64,000 nucleotides of DNA from Dyadobacter sp. CY345 (GCF_021502725.1 NZ_JAKFFS010000002.1:620001-684000); one strand, 5' to 3'; shown: positions 1 through 8,902, numbered from the stretch's first letter. The notes: generated by a model not told the origin, from the letters alone. Program-made: numbers and translations.

Positions 1-209
1 CTAATCAGTCCGTGAATCACGTTTGGATTCTGCGTCGTTACAAGTTTAAAAATCGACCTTTCCTGTCTCGTTTGTTCTATTTTCCAATCAAATAACCAGT
101 CTTTTTTCTTTGGAGCTGTATTTAGTGGAACTACGACAGTTTCAAACTTTTCTCCTGTAACAGAATTTTCAATCGAATTGGTTAATTTATCTATTTCAAA
201 ATCCAGCAT
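1..209 (-). CDS. Hypothetical protein, N-terminal part (runs off window)
   Basis: An open frame starts at an ATG at 209 and runs off the left edge with no stop, giving about 69 residues beginning MLDFEIDKLTNSIEN. The visible part is mixed alpha/beta and contains KKDWLFDWK. It has no signal peptide or membrane segment. It resembles the start of conserved hypothetical proteins of Bacteroidota that I cannot tie to a function. The start is chosen because it is the first ATG of the frame. No function can be given from the N-terminus alone. Confidence 0.6.
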   Translation of the reverse strand, partial: MLDFEIDKLTNSIENSVTGEKFETVVVPLNTAPKKKDWLFDWKIEQTRQERSIFKLVTTQNPNVIHGLI

Positions 210-253
210 GTGTATGTCTTAATCCTGACAAATATAGGATTTCTTATCAAAAT

Positions 254-343
254 TTAACCGCGATGGGCGCGATAGAATTCGCAATGGACGCATGTGTTTA
301 CTATTGTGTCCATTGGGAAACCTATTGCGCCCATTGCGGTTAA
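254..343. repeat. Imperfect inverted repeat (REP-like hairpin)
   Basis: The arms 254-275 and 322-343 are complementary at 20 of 22 positions, and both mismatches can form G-U pairs in RNA. Further in, each arm carries a CAATGGAC motif (282-289 and the complement near 308-315), so the element is a layered palindrome. It fills the gap between the partial gene at 1-209 and the 3' end of the fucosidase gene. It has no T-run typical of a terminator. A dispersed REP-type repeat is the best reading, but only one copy is visible in the window. Confidence 0.6.
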
Positions 344-351
344 GGTTGACC

Positions 352-1773
352 TCAATTAATTACAAACAAATAAGCAGGTTGCTGACCAAGTGCTGAAATC
401 GTTTTGGCAGGAATTTCGATGATGCCGTCTTTTAGTTTTAACAGTTTTTTATCACCTGCAAGGCTGATTTTCGCTGATGCAGGAATATTAAGACCTTCCG
501 GTTTCAAGCGCCCTGGAATTGCTTCACCTGTTTCGGCAAGGTAAAAAGCATACGTTGTGTTTCCTTTTTTAGTATAAGCCCATTTTCCCTGACGATATGG
601 TGCCAAAGGTTTTGTTTCATAAATACCGACACCATTCACATTCATCCATTTTCCAATTTCATCCAAACGTTGATAAGCTTCTTCATGCCATTCTCCATCC
701 GGGCCCGGTGCGATATTCAGTAAAAGATTTCCGCCTTTTGAGACGATATCAATTAAAGTATGAACCAGTTTTCTGGTCGATTTGAAATTCTCTTTTGGAA
801 TATAAGACCAAGAATCCCCCATTGTCATGCAAGACTCCCATGGAATATCCATGTAATGATCAGGAATTTGCTGTTCAGGTGTTACGTAATTTTCAAATTC
901 ACCCGTTACAGTACGATCTACAACCAGCAGGCCGGGCTGATGCGAGCGCGCCATTTTAGCGATTTTTGCCATATCAATATCCTGGTCATAAGGAATACTT
1001 TTCTGCCAGCTGATATTTGGATCAATAGTACTTTTCGGGCGAATCCAACCGCCATCCAGCCAAAGAATGTCAACCGAACCATAATCCGACATTAATTCTT
1101 CAATCTGGTTGTAGGTGAAATCCTTGAATTTGTTCCATTGTTCCGGATATTTCTTAGGATCGTAAGAGACGTTTCTGTCCTTCGGCGGGAAATATTTCCA
1201 CCAGTAGGATGGTGTATTCCAGTCTGGTTTTGAAAAGTAAGTACCGGTCATAAATCCTTTATCGCGGAATGCCGACAAAACTTCTTTTGTTACATTGCTT
1301 TTGGGATTGGATTTAAACGGGGTATTGGTGATTTTATAATCGGTATATTTAGAGTCAAACATGGCGAATCCGTCGTGATGTTTTGTTGTAAAAACAACAT
1401 ACTTCATACCCGCATTTTTCGCAGCCGTTGCCCATCTTTCCGGATTGAATTTGACAGGATTAAACGTTTTGCCAATTTCCTCATAGGCCTTTTTATATTC
1501 AAACCAGTCATGTGAATGAGGCCCTTTACGCTCGCACCAGCCTTCGTCTTCCGGGCATAACGACCATGATTCAACAATTCCCCATTGGCTGTAAGTACCC
1601 CAATGCATCAGCAGACCAAATTTTACGTCCTGCCATTTACTTAGTTTTTGCTGGACCAACGGATCTGTTGGCGCAATATAATTAGCGTGATTTTGCTCAG
1701 AATGCTGCTGTGCCGATGTACTGGTTTTTGAGAAAATATAAAGGGCAAAAATTAAAATAAACTTGAATTTCAT
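352..1773 (-). CDS. Alpha-L-fucosidase, GH29 family, secreted
   Basis: This 473-residue protein has an N-terminal signal peptide (about residues 1-21, ending near STSAQQ), so it should act in the periplasm or at the cell surface. GH29 marks are visible: GLLMHWGTYSQWG near 53-65, KHHDGFAMFDS at 131-141, and WLDGGW at 238-243, where D240 is the likely nucleophile. GH29 enzymes release terminal L-fucose from glycans with retention of configuration. It lies 98 bp downstream of a glycosylasparaginase gene on the same strand, which suggests joint breakdown of fucosylated N-glycans. Linkage preference cannot be read from the sequence. The family call is firm. Confidence 0.92.
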   Translation of the reverse strand: MKFKFILIFALYIFSKTSTSAQQHSEQNHANYIAPTDPLVQQKLSKWQDVKFGLLMHWGTYSQWGIVESWSLCPEDEGWCERKGPHSHDWFEYKKAYEEIGKTFNPVKFNPERWATAAKNAGMKYVVFTTKHHDGFAMFDSKYTDYKITNTPFKSNPKSNVTKEVLSAFRDKGFMTGTYFSKPDWNTPSYWWKYFPPKDRNVSYDPKKYPEQWNKFKDFTYNQIEELMSDYGSVDILWLDGGWIRPKSTIDPNISWQKSIPYDQDIDMAKIAKMARSHQPGLLVVDRTVTGEFENYVTPEQQIPDHYMDIPWESCMTMGDSWSYIPKENFKSTRKLVHTLIDIVSKGGNLLLNIAPGPDGEWHEEAYQRLDEIGKWMNVNGVGIYETKPLAPYRQGKWAYTKKGNTTYAFYLAETGEAIPGRLKPEGLNIPASAKISLAGDKKLLKLKDGIIEIPAKTISALGQQPAYLFVIN

Positions 1774-1871
1774 ATCAGGGTTGACTTAAAAGATATAATG
1801 GATAAGCTTGTAGTATAATTTATTTTCACGCAAAAGGCAGACGTTACGCGTGGACAATCCCGTAAACCTTC

Positions 1872-2903
1872 TTATGCAAAATGGCTTTCTGCATTGATCA
1901 CTTTTCCTTTTCCGCCTTGTTCAGTCACAGTATAGTTGAATCCTTTCTGAACAGAATAGGCACCCACTTCACCTTGTTTATTGATCGCGATAAACCCAAC
2001 CTGAAAACTTTTGGCGCGTTCAGGATTTGGTTTTACGATTCTTTCCACGGCTTTTTTACAAGCCTCATAAGGAGAAAGTCCGTTTCTCATAAACTCTACA
2101 ACCAGGTGTGTTCCGCAAACCCGGATCACTTCCTCGCCTTGGCCAGAAGAGGTTGCAGCACCAACTTCATTGTCAACAAACAAACCGGCGCCGATGATTG
2201 GCGTGTCGCCAACTCGTCCACGCATTTTGAAACCCATGCCGCTGGTAGTACACATGCCGGAAACGTCACCATTGGCATCCAAGGCGATTGTGCCCATTGT
2301 GTCATGATTAAATGAACCATCCTCAAAGCGATTTGGGGCAAACGGGCCGTGGCCTCCCTTTTTGGATTGTTGGTGCTCAACGTTAATAACGGGTTTATAT
2401 TCCGCTTTCACCAACCATTCCTTGTATGCTTTTTCTGCGTCCGGAGATAATTTCCCCGATTCAAGAGGAAAACCATTGGCGATGGCAAATTGTTGTGCAC
2501 CCACGCCAGCAAGAAATACATGCGGTGTTGTTTCCATCAATTTTCGCGCAACTGAAATCGGATGTTTTATTTTTTCCATAAAAGCAACAGAGCCGCAGTT
2601 TGCTTTTTCGTCCATGATACTGGCATCGAGGGTCACATATCCGTCGCGATCAGGGTTTCCACCCAGACCAACACAGCAGTTGATATCATTTTCAATCGCA
2701 ATGGCAGCCTGCTCAACTGCGTCAATGGCTTTGCCTCCTTTTTCAAGAACCGGCCAGGCGGCGCCGTTGGCAATTTGTCCGCTATCCCAGGTGGAAACGA
2801 CGATTGGCTTGTTAACTGCTTTGGAAGCAAAAGCTCTATTAAATTGCGTAAATGGCAGAGCAAGCGCAGATAGACGCAAAAATGACCGACGGGTAGGTTT
2901 CAT
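1872..2903 (-). CDS. N4-(beta-N-acetylglucosaminyl)-L-asparaginase, Ntn hydrolase
   Basis: This is an N-terminal-nucleophile hydrolase of the glycosylasparaginase/isoaspartyl peptidase family, 343 residues from the ATG at 2903. An upstream in-frame start at 2990 would add 29 unlikely residues in front of a clear export signal. The signal MKPTRRSFLRLSAL carries a twin-arginine-like RRSFLRL motif. Autocleavage should occur before T202 in NHDTMG. GRVGDTPIIGAG further on is typical of the glycosylasparaginase branch. Such enzymes cut the GlcNAc-Asn bond of N-glycopeptides. The adjacent fucosidase fits N-glycan salvage. A plain isoaspartyl dipeptidase is the main alternative. Confidence 0.88.
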   Translation of the reverse strand: MKPTRRSFLRLSALALPFTQFNRAFASKAVNKPIVVSTWDSGQIANGAAWPVLEKGGKAIDAVEQAAIAIENDINCCVGLGGNPDRDGYVTLDASIMDEKANCGSVAFMEKIKHPISVARKLMETTPHVFLAGVGAQQFAIANGFPLESGKLSPDAEKAYKEWLVKAEYKPVINVEHQQSKKGGHGPFAPNRFEDGSFNHDTMGTIALDANGDVSGMCTTSGMGFKMRGRVGDTPIIGAGLFVDNEVGAATSSGQGEEVIRVCGTHLVVEFMRNGLSPYEACKKAVERIVKPNPERAKSFQVGFIAINKQGEVGAYSVQKGFNYTVTEQGGKGKVINAESHFA

Positions 2904-3084
2904 GGTTATTATCAGATATATATAAATAGTTCTTTCGGATTCGTCATTTGATTGCCGCAGCCGGCAATTAAAATGTGAACGAGCACACAATTTATTAAAA
3001 TTTTTTAAAAAGTAGAAGAGAAATGTGTCTGCCGGACGTTATCTTTCTTGTTTTGAAATAATTATGCATTAAAATTTCGGCAAA

Positions 3085-3939
3085 TTATTTTTTGCCCAAA
3101 TTTTCTGCAGACTGTGGTCGGTATTTTTGAAACGGAATTTGAAGGAGGTTTGATACTGTATTGTTTTCGGTTGGCTCCGGGTAAGTGTCAATCCCGTATA
3201 TTATTTTTCGTTGATCGAATGTTTTGAAAGTTCCGAACAAGCGGTCCCAGATTGCAAAAATATTTCCATAGTTAGAATCTGTAAATGGTTGAATATAATG
3301 ATGGTGAATGTGGTGCATATTCGGTGTCACAAAAACCAGGCTTACAATTTTATCTATCTGACGCGGCAATATAATATTTGCGTGATTAAATTGAGAGAGG
3401 ATTACAGATAAGGATTGGTAAAGAAAAATTAACCACATCGGTGCGCCGGAGACGAGTATCGCCATAGTGGTAAATACAAACCGGATCAGACTTTCGCCGG
3501 GATGATGGCGGTTTGCTGTAGTAGTATCAACATGTTGATCGGCGTGGTGAATGATGTGAAATCGCCAGAGAAATTTTACCTGATGTTGGATCCAGTGCGC
3601 CATCCACGCACCGATCAGGTCCAGTATAAAAAGTCCAAAAACTACCTGAGTCCAATACGGGAGGTTTGGAATGATATTTAAAAGTCCGAAATTATTGTCA
3701 ACAGCCCAGGTACTTGACCTGATTAAAATAAACGCAAGCGGGAAGTTTACCAGGATGGTAGTTAATGTGAAAAAGAAGTTAACCCCGGCATGCTTCCATT
3801 TGTGATATTTAAAATGAAAAAGCGGCCATGCACCTTCAATAAGCCAAAAGAAAAGTATTCCGCCCACGAGTATAATACTGCGATGCGAGGATGGGATATC
3901 ACCGAAATAATCAACAAGCCACTGCATATCCGGAAGCAT
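3085..3939 (-). CDS. Sterol desaturase / fatty acid hydroxylase family protein
   Basis: This 284-residue integral membrane protein has about four to five hydrophobic segments. It carries the histidine clusters that bind a di-iron centre in this superfamily: H115 and H119 (HWIQH), H128-H132 (HIIHH), H145-H146 (RHH) and HHIHHH at 209-214. Members hydroxylate or desaturate lipids using O2. The substrate (fatty acid, sterol-like lipid or carotenoid) cannot be inferred. The gene is divergent from the ABC gene pair at 4044, so the two share an intergenic control region. A second Met at codon 5 is an alternative start. Confidence 0.85.
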   Translation of the reverse strand: MLPDMQWLVDYFGDIPSSHRSIILVGGILFFWLIEGAWPLFHFKYHKWKHAGVNFFFTLTTILVNFPLAFILIRSSTWAVDNNFGLLNIIPNLPYWTQVVFGLFILDLIGAWMAHWIQHQVKFLWRFHIIHHADQHVDTTTANRHHPGESLIRFVFTTMAILVSGAPMWLIFLYQSLSVILSQFNHANIILPRQIDKIVSLVFVTPNMHHIHHHYIQPFTDSNYGNIFAIWDRLFGTFKTFDQRKIIYGIDTYPEPTENNTVSNLLQIPFQKYRPQSAENLGKK

Positions 3940-3985
3940 TTGTTGTTAAGTAAAAATAATATTTTTAAAACAAATAACACGATGT

Positions 3986-4016
3986 TTTTAAGTTCTCTGT
4001 TTGAATATTATCTTTG
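3986..4016 (+). promoter_or_regulatory. Bacteroidota-type promoter for the ABC gene pair
   Basis: TATCTTTG at 4009-4016 matches the -7 consensus TAnnTTTG. TTTT at 3986-3989, 19 bp upstream, is a near match to the -33 TTTG. Transcription would start near 4021, about 23 bases before the ATG at 4044. Confidence 0.5.
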
Positions 4017-4043
4017 ATATATTGATAACTTATATATGTGTTA

Positions 4044-4679
4044 ATGGTTCTTGAAATCCAAAATTTAGAACAGTATTATGGTACTCTTCAAGTCCTCAAT
4101 ATTGATTCCTGGAAAATAGGTCATGGCATTTTCTGGATTCATGGAGAAAATGGGGCGGGGAAATCTACATTTTTCCGTTCACTAGCTGGTATGCTTCCTT
4201 GTTCAGGAAGTATAATTGTGGATGAAAAGTTTGATTTTAAAGCGCAGCCAGTTGAATATCGCCGGCGTATCAACCTCGGTGAAGCGGAGCCATTATATCC
4301 TTCCTTCTTAACACCCGCTGATTTGCTATCATTCGTTGCCGAAGCTAAAAAAAGTCCGTCCGGGCAAATGGATATGTTGATCGAAGCTTTGGGGATCAAT
4401 TATCTTAAACATCCATTCGGCAGTTGTTCGTGCGGAATGGTCAAAAAGGTTTCGCTGGCTGTCGCATTTCTCGGAAATCCTTCTGTCATTATTCTGGACG
4501 AGCCACTTATTACCATCGATAAAGAGGCGCGACAAGCTTTATTCGGGTTAGTTCAAAACTATTATGACAGCGGTGTAACCTTCTTAATTTCTTCCCACCA
4601 GCTTTTTCAGCAGGAAGGGTTGGAGGTGACGGAAAGTTACGCGTTGGAAAACAAAACTTTGCTCAAATTGGAAAAGTAA
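4044..4679 (+). CDS. ABC transporter ATP-binding protein
   Basis: This is a compact, single nucleotide-binding domain of about 211 residues. The ATG at 4044 is preferred; a GTG at 4038 would add two residues. Walker A is GENGAGKST (about 34-42), Walker B is VIILDEP (about 148-154) and the switch histidine is in SSHQ. The signature motif is degenerate, reading SCSCGMVKK where LSGGQ-like sequence is expected. The stop overlaps the start of the next gene by one base (TAATG), so the two are translationally coupled and the downstream membrane protein is its partner. Substrate unknown. Gliding or export roles are possible for small two-gene ABC systems in this phylum, but nothing here shows it. Confidence 0.85.
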   Translation: MVLEIQNLEQYYGTLQVLNIDSWKIGHGIFWIHGENGAGKSTFFRSLAGMLPCSGSIIVDEKFDFKAQPVEYRRRINLGEAEPLYPSFLTPADLLSFVAEAKKSPSGQMDMLIEALGINYLKHPFGSCSCGMVKKVSLAVAFLGNPSVIILDEPLITIDKEARQALFGLVQNYYDSGVTFLISSHQLFQQEGLEVTESYALENKTLLKLEK

Positions 4680-5752
4680 TGAAGATATTAATGCTTTCCA
4701 CCGTGCAGGCTTTTTTCAGGAAACGTGCTGGAATGTTCTTTGTTTTGCTGGCGGTTCTGTTCGGATTTATGGGCGGAAGAGAACATTATGGTTTCGCAGT
4801 TTTTTTTCTGACCGATCCTTTCGGTATGTTTTATCTGGCTGTAATCTGGATTTTATATGCTTCTTTATGCGGCCATTTTATCAGTAACCTCTGGTCTCAA
4901 CCGGAATACGCATTCATATACCAGACCAGACTTTGGCCAAATTATAAAAGAATCAGCCGTTTTTTTATTATGGCGCTGGGCTTTTTACAGCCCATTCTTT
5001 ATTACGGGATATATCTTTTCTCGATTGCCCGTCAGGATAAACTTTTACAACATTTCTGGCCGGTTTTAATTATTTATTTCCTCCTAAGTACAAGTCTCAT
5101 ATTTGTTGCAGAATGGAGAATCCGTTATCCTCAATTATTCAATTTAAAGACAAAAAGCTCGTTTGCATGGCCATTCCCGCGTCCGGTTTCCTGGACTTAC
5201 TGGTCGATCGAATGGTTAATCAGGGAAAGAGGTTTAACATTTCTGTGTTGTAAGGTTGGCGCATTTGGTGTCATCATTTGCACGCTCATTTATTACCAAA
5301 CTGATACGTACGATATTCGTTTACCGGCAATTGGTTTTTCGCTCGGCTACCTTTTAAATATCGGGTTGTCGTTTGAATTGTTTTATTGGGAAAATGAAAT
5401 CTGGCTTTGGAACAGTTCTTTACCTATTTCAACTGGAAGGAGATTTTTCAGAATAGCAATGATTCACGCTTTTTTACTCTTGCCTGAAACACTTATAGCA
5501 ATACGTTACCAGGTAATTTCATTTTTGGAAGTTGCGCATTTATACAGTGTGGGTTTGTCCGCATTGTTATTATTTAACACATATTTATACAAAAGAAGCG
5601 GACTTTTAGAGGATATGATGAAGCCGGTTTTGACAGGCTTCATCATTTTAACTTTGATGATTTTGTATAAAATTCCAATACCAGGAATAGCCTTGATGGG
5701 ACTGGTAACTTCCCGTTATTTCTTTGGAAATTGGTATAGAAAGAGCGTATGA
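4679..5752 (+). CDS. Multi-pass membrane protein, probable ABC permease partner
   Basis: The protein has 357 residues and roughly eight to nine hydrophobic segments spread over its whole length. There is no signal peptide and no large soluble domain. It begins with the TAATG overlap at the end of the ATPase gene, which supports a two-subunit transporter. I do not recognise a specific permease family; the assignment rests on coupling and topology. A strong hairpin follows directly at 5761-5794. Confidence 0.6.
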   Translation: MKILMLSTVQAFFRKRAGMFFVLLAVLFGFMGGREHYGFAVFFLTDPFGMFYLAVIWILYASLCGHFISNLWSQPEYAFIYQTRLWPNYKRISRFFIMALGFLQPILYYGIYLFSIARQDKLLQHFWPVLIIYFLLSTSLIFVAEWRIRYPQLFNLKTKSSFAWPFPRPVSWTYWSIEWLIRERGLTFLCCKVGAFGVIICTLIYYQTDTYDIRLPAIGFSLGYLLNIGLSFELFYWENEIWLWNSSLPISTGRRFFRIAMIHAFLLLPETLIAIRYQVISFLEVAHLYSVGLSALLLFNTYLYKRSGLLEDMMKPVLTGFIILTLMILYKIPIPGIALMGLVTSRYFFGNWYRKSV

Positions 5753-5760
5753 TTGTTATT

Positions 5761-5794
5761 ACAGTTTGTCTGGAGTCAAATCCAGACAAACTGT
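5761..5794. terminator. Bidirectional hairpin terminator
   Basis: A perfect 14-bp stem (5761-5774 with 5781-5794) and a 6-base loop lie between the converging ABC permease and SDR genes. Flanking T-rich tracts are short, but position and symmetry suit a shared terminator. Confidence 0.7.
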
Positions 5795-5804
5795 ATAATT
5801 TACC

Positions 5805-6518
5805 TTATTTACCAGGAACTGCTGGTCTCACTTCAATCTTGCTTGGAAGCGTTCTGGCAGGCATTTTGATCAAATCTGATACCATTTGGCCAATATCTTC
5901 CGGCTGAATTTTCCATGCATCTTTATCTGACGGTTGGTGATTGGCAAATTCCGTAGCTACCGAACCCGGCATAATCGTTGTAACCTTGATGCCGTCTTTT
6001 CTGACATCCATCATCATCGCCTGAGAGAAACCAACCAGACCAAATTTACTTGCATTGTAAGCCGTTCCATCCGGGAAAAAGTTTGTTCCGGCTAGGCTTG
6101 AAATGTTAATAAAATATCCTTTTGTTTCTTTCAATGCTTCAAGCGAGGCCTTGGCGCTGTAAAAAACACCCGTCAGGTTGATGTCAATTGTTTCCTGCCA
6201 TTGTTCAGGAGTCAGTTCGTAGATGGAAGCAAAATGGCCAACGCCAGCATTTGCAACCACATAATTCAGCTGTCCCCATTTTTCCAAAACAACTTTTACA
6301 GCATTTTGCTGAGATTCAAGGCTGCGAACATCTGATTCGATACCAATCGCATAACCTTCCTTTATTTTATTCAACTCAGCCACAGCTTCATCTGCGCTTT
6401 TCTGAGAACGACTTGTAATTGCAACGCGAATTCCTTCTTTAACAAGAACTGCGGCTACGCCATATCCTATGCCTTTTGAGCCACCTGTAATCAGTGCTGT
6501 TTTTGTTGATTCTGCCAT
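5805..6518 (-). CDS. Short-chain dehydrogenase/reductase (SDR)
   Basis: This is a classical SDR of 237 residues. The NAD(P)-binding TGGSKGIG motif is at 11-18, the structural NAG is at 90-92, and the catalytic Ser140/141, Tyr154 and Lys158 (YNASK) are all present. It is closest in style to the 3-ketoacyl-(ACP) reductase-like branch, but the acidic and basic cofactor determinants do not allow a safe choice of substrate. It ends facing the ABC permease across a terminator hairpin. It has no clear operon partner. Confidence 0.85.
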   Translation of the reverse strand: MAESTKTALITGGSKGIGYGVAAVLVKEGIRVAITSRSQKSADEAVAELNKIKEGYAIGIESDVRSLESQQNAVKVVLEKWGQLNYVVANAGVGHFASIYELTPEQWQETIDINLTGVFYSAKASLEALKETKGYFINISSLAGTNFFPDGTAYNASKFGLVGFSQAMMMDVRKDGIKVTTIMPGSVATEFANHQPSDKDAWKIQPEDIGQMVSDLIKMPARTLPSKIEVRPAVPGK

Positions 6519-6614
6519 TTTGTATTTGAATTTAACCGGTAAGCGGCATTAGTGAATTATATGAATGGAGACAACAAAGACAATGCCAGGAAGGTTTGTG
6601 GAAAATTTTTATAT

Positions 6615-7022
6615 TTAAATATCCAAATTTAAAAAATCGGTCAGGCTTAGAATGGTTGTAAGTTCAAATTCTTTTAAGTCAAGCAAGTCAATTTTGTTAC
6701 CTGTTAACAAATAATCTGCTTTACCATCTCTGCAGAGAGCTAATAAAAAATCATTTTTTTCGTCTGGACTAACTTTTACAACCGAAGTTGTTGAAATAAA
6801 TTCAGCACGTTCCAACAGCAATTTCATAAATGTATCAATTTGCTGTTGGGAAATATACTTCATAAATTTTGGACGAGAAATAACTTCGTGCAATTCCGCT
6901 AAAAGAGCACTGTCCAGTATAATAATAATTTTTTGATTTTCTAATATTTAATTCAGCCTACTTCTTGAGTTACTATTTATTAGTGCACTCACATACAAGT
7001 TTGTATCAATAACAATCCGCAT
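6615..7022 (-). pseudogene. PIN-domain toxin gene with in-frame stop codon
   Basis: Translating from the ATG at 7022 gives a PIN-type start (MRIVIDTNLYVSALIN), then an in-frame TAA at 6948-6950 (codon 25). The same frame then continues without shift to the end at 6615 (ILENQKIIIILDSALLAELHEV and on). Without the stop the product would be 135 residues, a normal size for the putative toxin PIN family (COG1569-like). The first catalytic Asp is in IDTN, before the stop. The ATG overlaps the antitoxin stop by one base (TAATG). Restart at a TTG at 6893 would give a 92-residue piece lacking that Asp, so the toxin is probably dead. A sequencing error at this one base is the alternative. Confidence 0.8.
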
Positions 7023-7234
7023 TATGAAGATTTGCGTTTTTGACGAACATCATCTATTTCATCAAAAATATCCTCTTCGGATATTGAAATTACTTCTGGG
7101 AGTACACTGGTGAATTTTTTCCATCGGTCACTCCATGACGATGTCTCTTTCAAGGTAATTAAACCCAAATCAGCTAAATCTTCGATTAATTTTCTTGCCT
7201 TCGGATTTTGAATCTCAATAATTAAAGTTTCCAT
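7022..7234 (-). CDS. Antitoxin of PIN/VapC-type module
   Basis: A 70-residue protein starting METLIIEIQN. The ATG at 7234 is preferred over one at 7261 because the antitoxin at 22656-22871 starts the same way (METVLIQVTN) and shares the pattern KLxEDLxDLxLIxL. The N-terminal part resembles the short dimerisation module of small Bacteroidota antitoxins. The acidic C-terminal tail would wrap the toxin. It is translationally coupled to the broken PIN gene. The antitoxin itself is intact. Confidence 0.7.
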   Translation of the reverse strand: METLIIEIQNPKARKLIEDLADLGLITLKETSSWSDRWKKFTSVLPEVISISEEDIFDEIDDVRQKRKSS

Positions 7235-7400
7235 CCTGATAGTTTTAACAAGTTTATTCATTTACAGAGGGAAAACAAATTATAAATGGATTTGGATCAT
7301 ATCAACCTATAATAAATAGTAAACCGATTTAACCTTTTCATAACATCTCCATAATCTTCGCCTAATGCCATAAAAGTAGTTTTGCCAAAAAACTGATTTT

Positions 7401-8705
7401 ATGAACCACACTTTACGTCTCGCCCTCCTGACGACTTTATCTGCGTCAACTATTTTTTCTTGTACCGACCATAATATCGAAAATCCCGGCGGCGGAAATT
7501 ATCCCGCGAAAGCGACTTTCAAAACGGCTCCGGTTTTATCAACCACTTCAACTGGCGCCAAAGTTTACGGCAGCGGATATGGGTCTTCCATGGCTCAGGT
7601 TCCTGGCGAATGGGATTCATTTTATTTAATGACAGATCGCGGTCCAAATGTGGACGGAACGAATGAGGCTAAAATTTTCCCAATCCCGGAATTTAATCCG
7701 CATATTGCTAAATTCAGACTGGTTGGTGATGAGCTTGTTTACCAATCTTCTGTTGAGTTTAAAAACGCAGCAGGCATGAAACTTACAGGCCGTCCGAACC
7801 TACCTGGTGAAGGAAATGCTGGTGAAACTGCCCTTGACTTTACAGGAGCACCTATTGCAAACGATCCGGAAGGAATCGATTGTGAAGGTTTGGCGGTTGA
7901 TCCGACTGATGGCACATTTTGGGTGAGCGATGAATATGGCCCGCATATTGTCCATTTTGATAAATCAGGAAAAACAATTGAACGTATCAACCCGTTCGGA
8001 ACTGGAACTGGTGGCCGTAAGTTGCCGAAAGTTTTGGCGCGTCGCCGTCCAAACCGCGGTATGGAAGGATTGACAATTACTCCTGACGGGAAATTCCTTG
8101 TAGGGATGATGCAGTCGCCAATCTATAACCCGACAAAAGCAAAGGTTGCTAATTCGAGAGTATTACGATTGGTTGTTTTCAATATTGCTTCTGGCGAAAC
8201 AAAACAGTACGCCTTTCTGACAGAATCGATAAAAACTTTGTCGAGCGAAATCGTTGCGATTACGGGTAATACATTTCTGGTTTTGGAACGTGACCAGGAT
8301 TATGCTGGCGGCAATCCTGCATCTCTTGTAAAAAGAGTTTATAAAATTGACATCTCAGCGGCTACCGATATTTCAGACCCGGAAAATAAAGAAAGTGGTT
8401 TGCTTTTTGGCGGCAAAACAGTTGATGAATTGACAGATGCGGAAATTACTTCTAACAATATCAAACCGGTTACCAAAGAGCTGGTTGCTGATATTCTGGC
8501 CGTTCCTGGTGGTTATGCGCATGATAAAGCAGAAGGCCTTGCCATCATTAATAACAACATGATTGCTGTTGTTAATGATGACGATTTTGGAATTGTGAGC
8601 CCGGCAACACCGAACAATACGATTATCCAGAAGATACTTCCTTCAACAATGCTGACAGATCAAAATGTGATTTACTTCATTCCTTTGTCCAAAGGATTAA
8701 AATAG
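7401..8705 (+). CDS. Esterase-like / phytase-like beta-propeller lipoprotein
   Basis: This 434-residue protein has a lipoprotein signal (MNHTLRLALLTTLSASTIFS followed by Cys21), so it should be anchored in the outer membrane or periplasm. The body matches the esterase-like-activity-of-phytase family. Hallmarks are EGIDCEGLAVDP, GTFWVSDEYGPHI and RGMEGLTITPDGKFLVGMMQSP, which come from propeller blades with metal-binding acidic residues. The family name is historic and its true substrates are mostly unknown. The gene stands alone, with a T-run terminator at 8746-8782. Confidence 0.85.
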   Translation: MNHTLRLALLTTLSASTIFSCTDHNIENPGGGNYPAKATFKTAPVLSTTSTGAKVYGSGYGSSMAQVPGEWDSFYLMTDRGPNVDGTNEAKIFPIPEFNPHIAKFRLVGDELVYQSSVEFKNAAGMKLTGRPNLPGEGNAGETALDFTGAPIANDPEGIDCEGLAVDPTDGTFWVSDEYGPHIVHFDKSGKTIERINPFGTGTGGRKLPKVLARRRPNRGMEGLTITPDGKFLVGMMQSPIYNPTKAKVANSRVLRLVVFNIASGETKQYAFLTESIKTLSSEIVAITGNTFLVLERDQDYAGGNPASLVKRVYKIDISAATDISDPENKESGLLFGGKTVDELTDAEITSNNIKPVTKELVADILAVPGGYAHDKAEGLAIINNNMIAVVNDDDFGIVSPATPNNTIIQKILPSTMLTDQNVIYFIPLSKGLK

Positions 8706-8745
8706 ATTTTGCAATCAAATTAAGTGGATTCTCCTATTTTGTTTA

Positions 8746-8782
8746 CAACCCTGCTGAGCTTTTCGGCGGGGTTGTTTTTTTT
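8746..8782 (+). terminator. Rho-independent terminator of the phytase-like gene
   Basis: A 12-13 bp GC-rich stem (8746-8757 with 8762-8774, containing G-U pairs) is followed by eight T residues at 8775-8782. Confidence 0.85.
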
Positions 8783-8902
8783 GCCGGCTGCGAACAATGT
8801 TGCCCTGCTATACCATTTACTAATATTATTTATCCGTAAAAGTGTTTTTTGGTTTTGATTCGATGATAATTAATAAAAGAACTTGACATCATAACCTCTT
8901 TT

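Noticed and set aside
2904-2990. N-terminal extension of the glycosylasparaginase
   Set aside because: It would place 29 residues before a complete twin-arginine-like signal.
6615-6893. Stand-alone 92-residue PIN-like protein starting at a TTG
   Set aside because: The same frame continues upstream to an ATG at 7022 apart from one stop codon; the short form lacks the first catalytic Asp.
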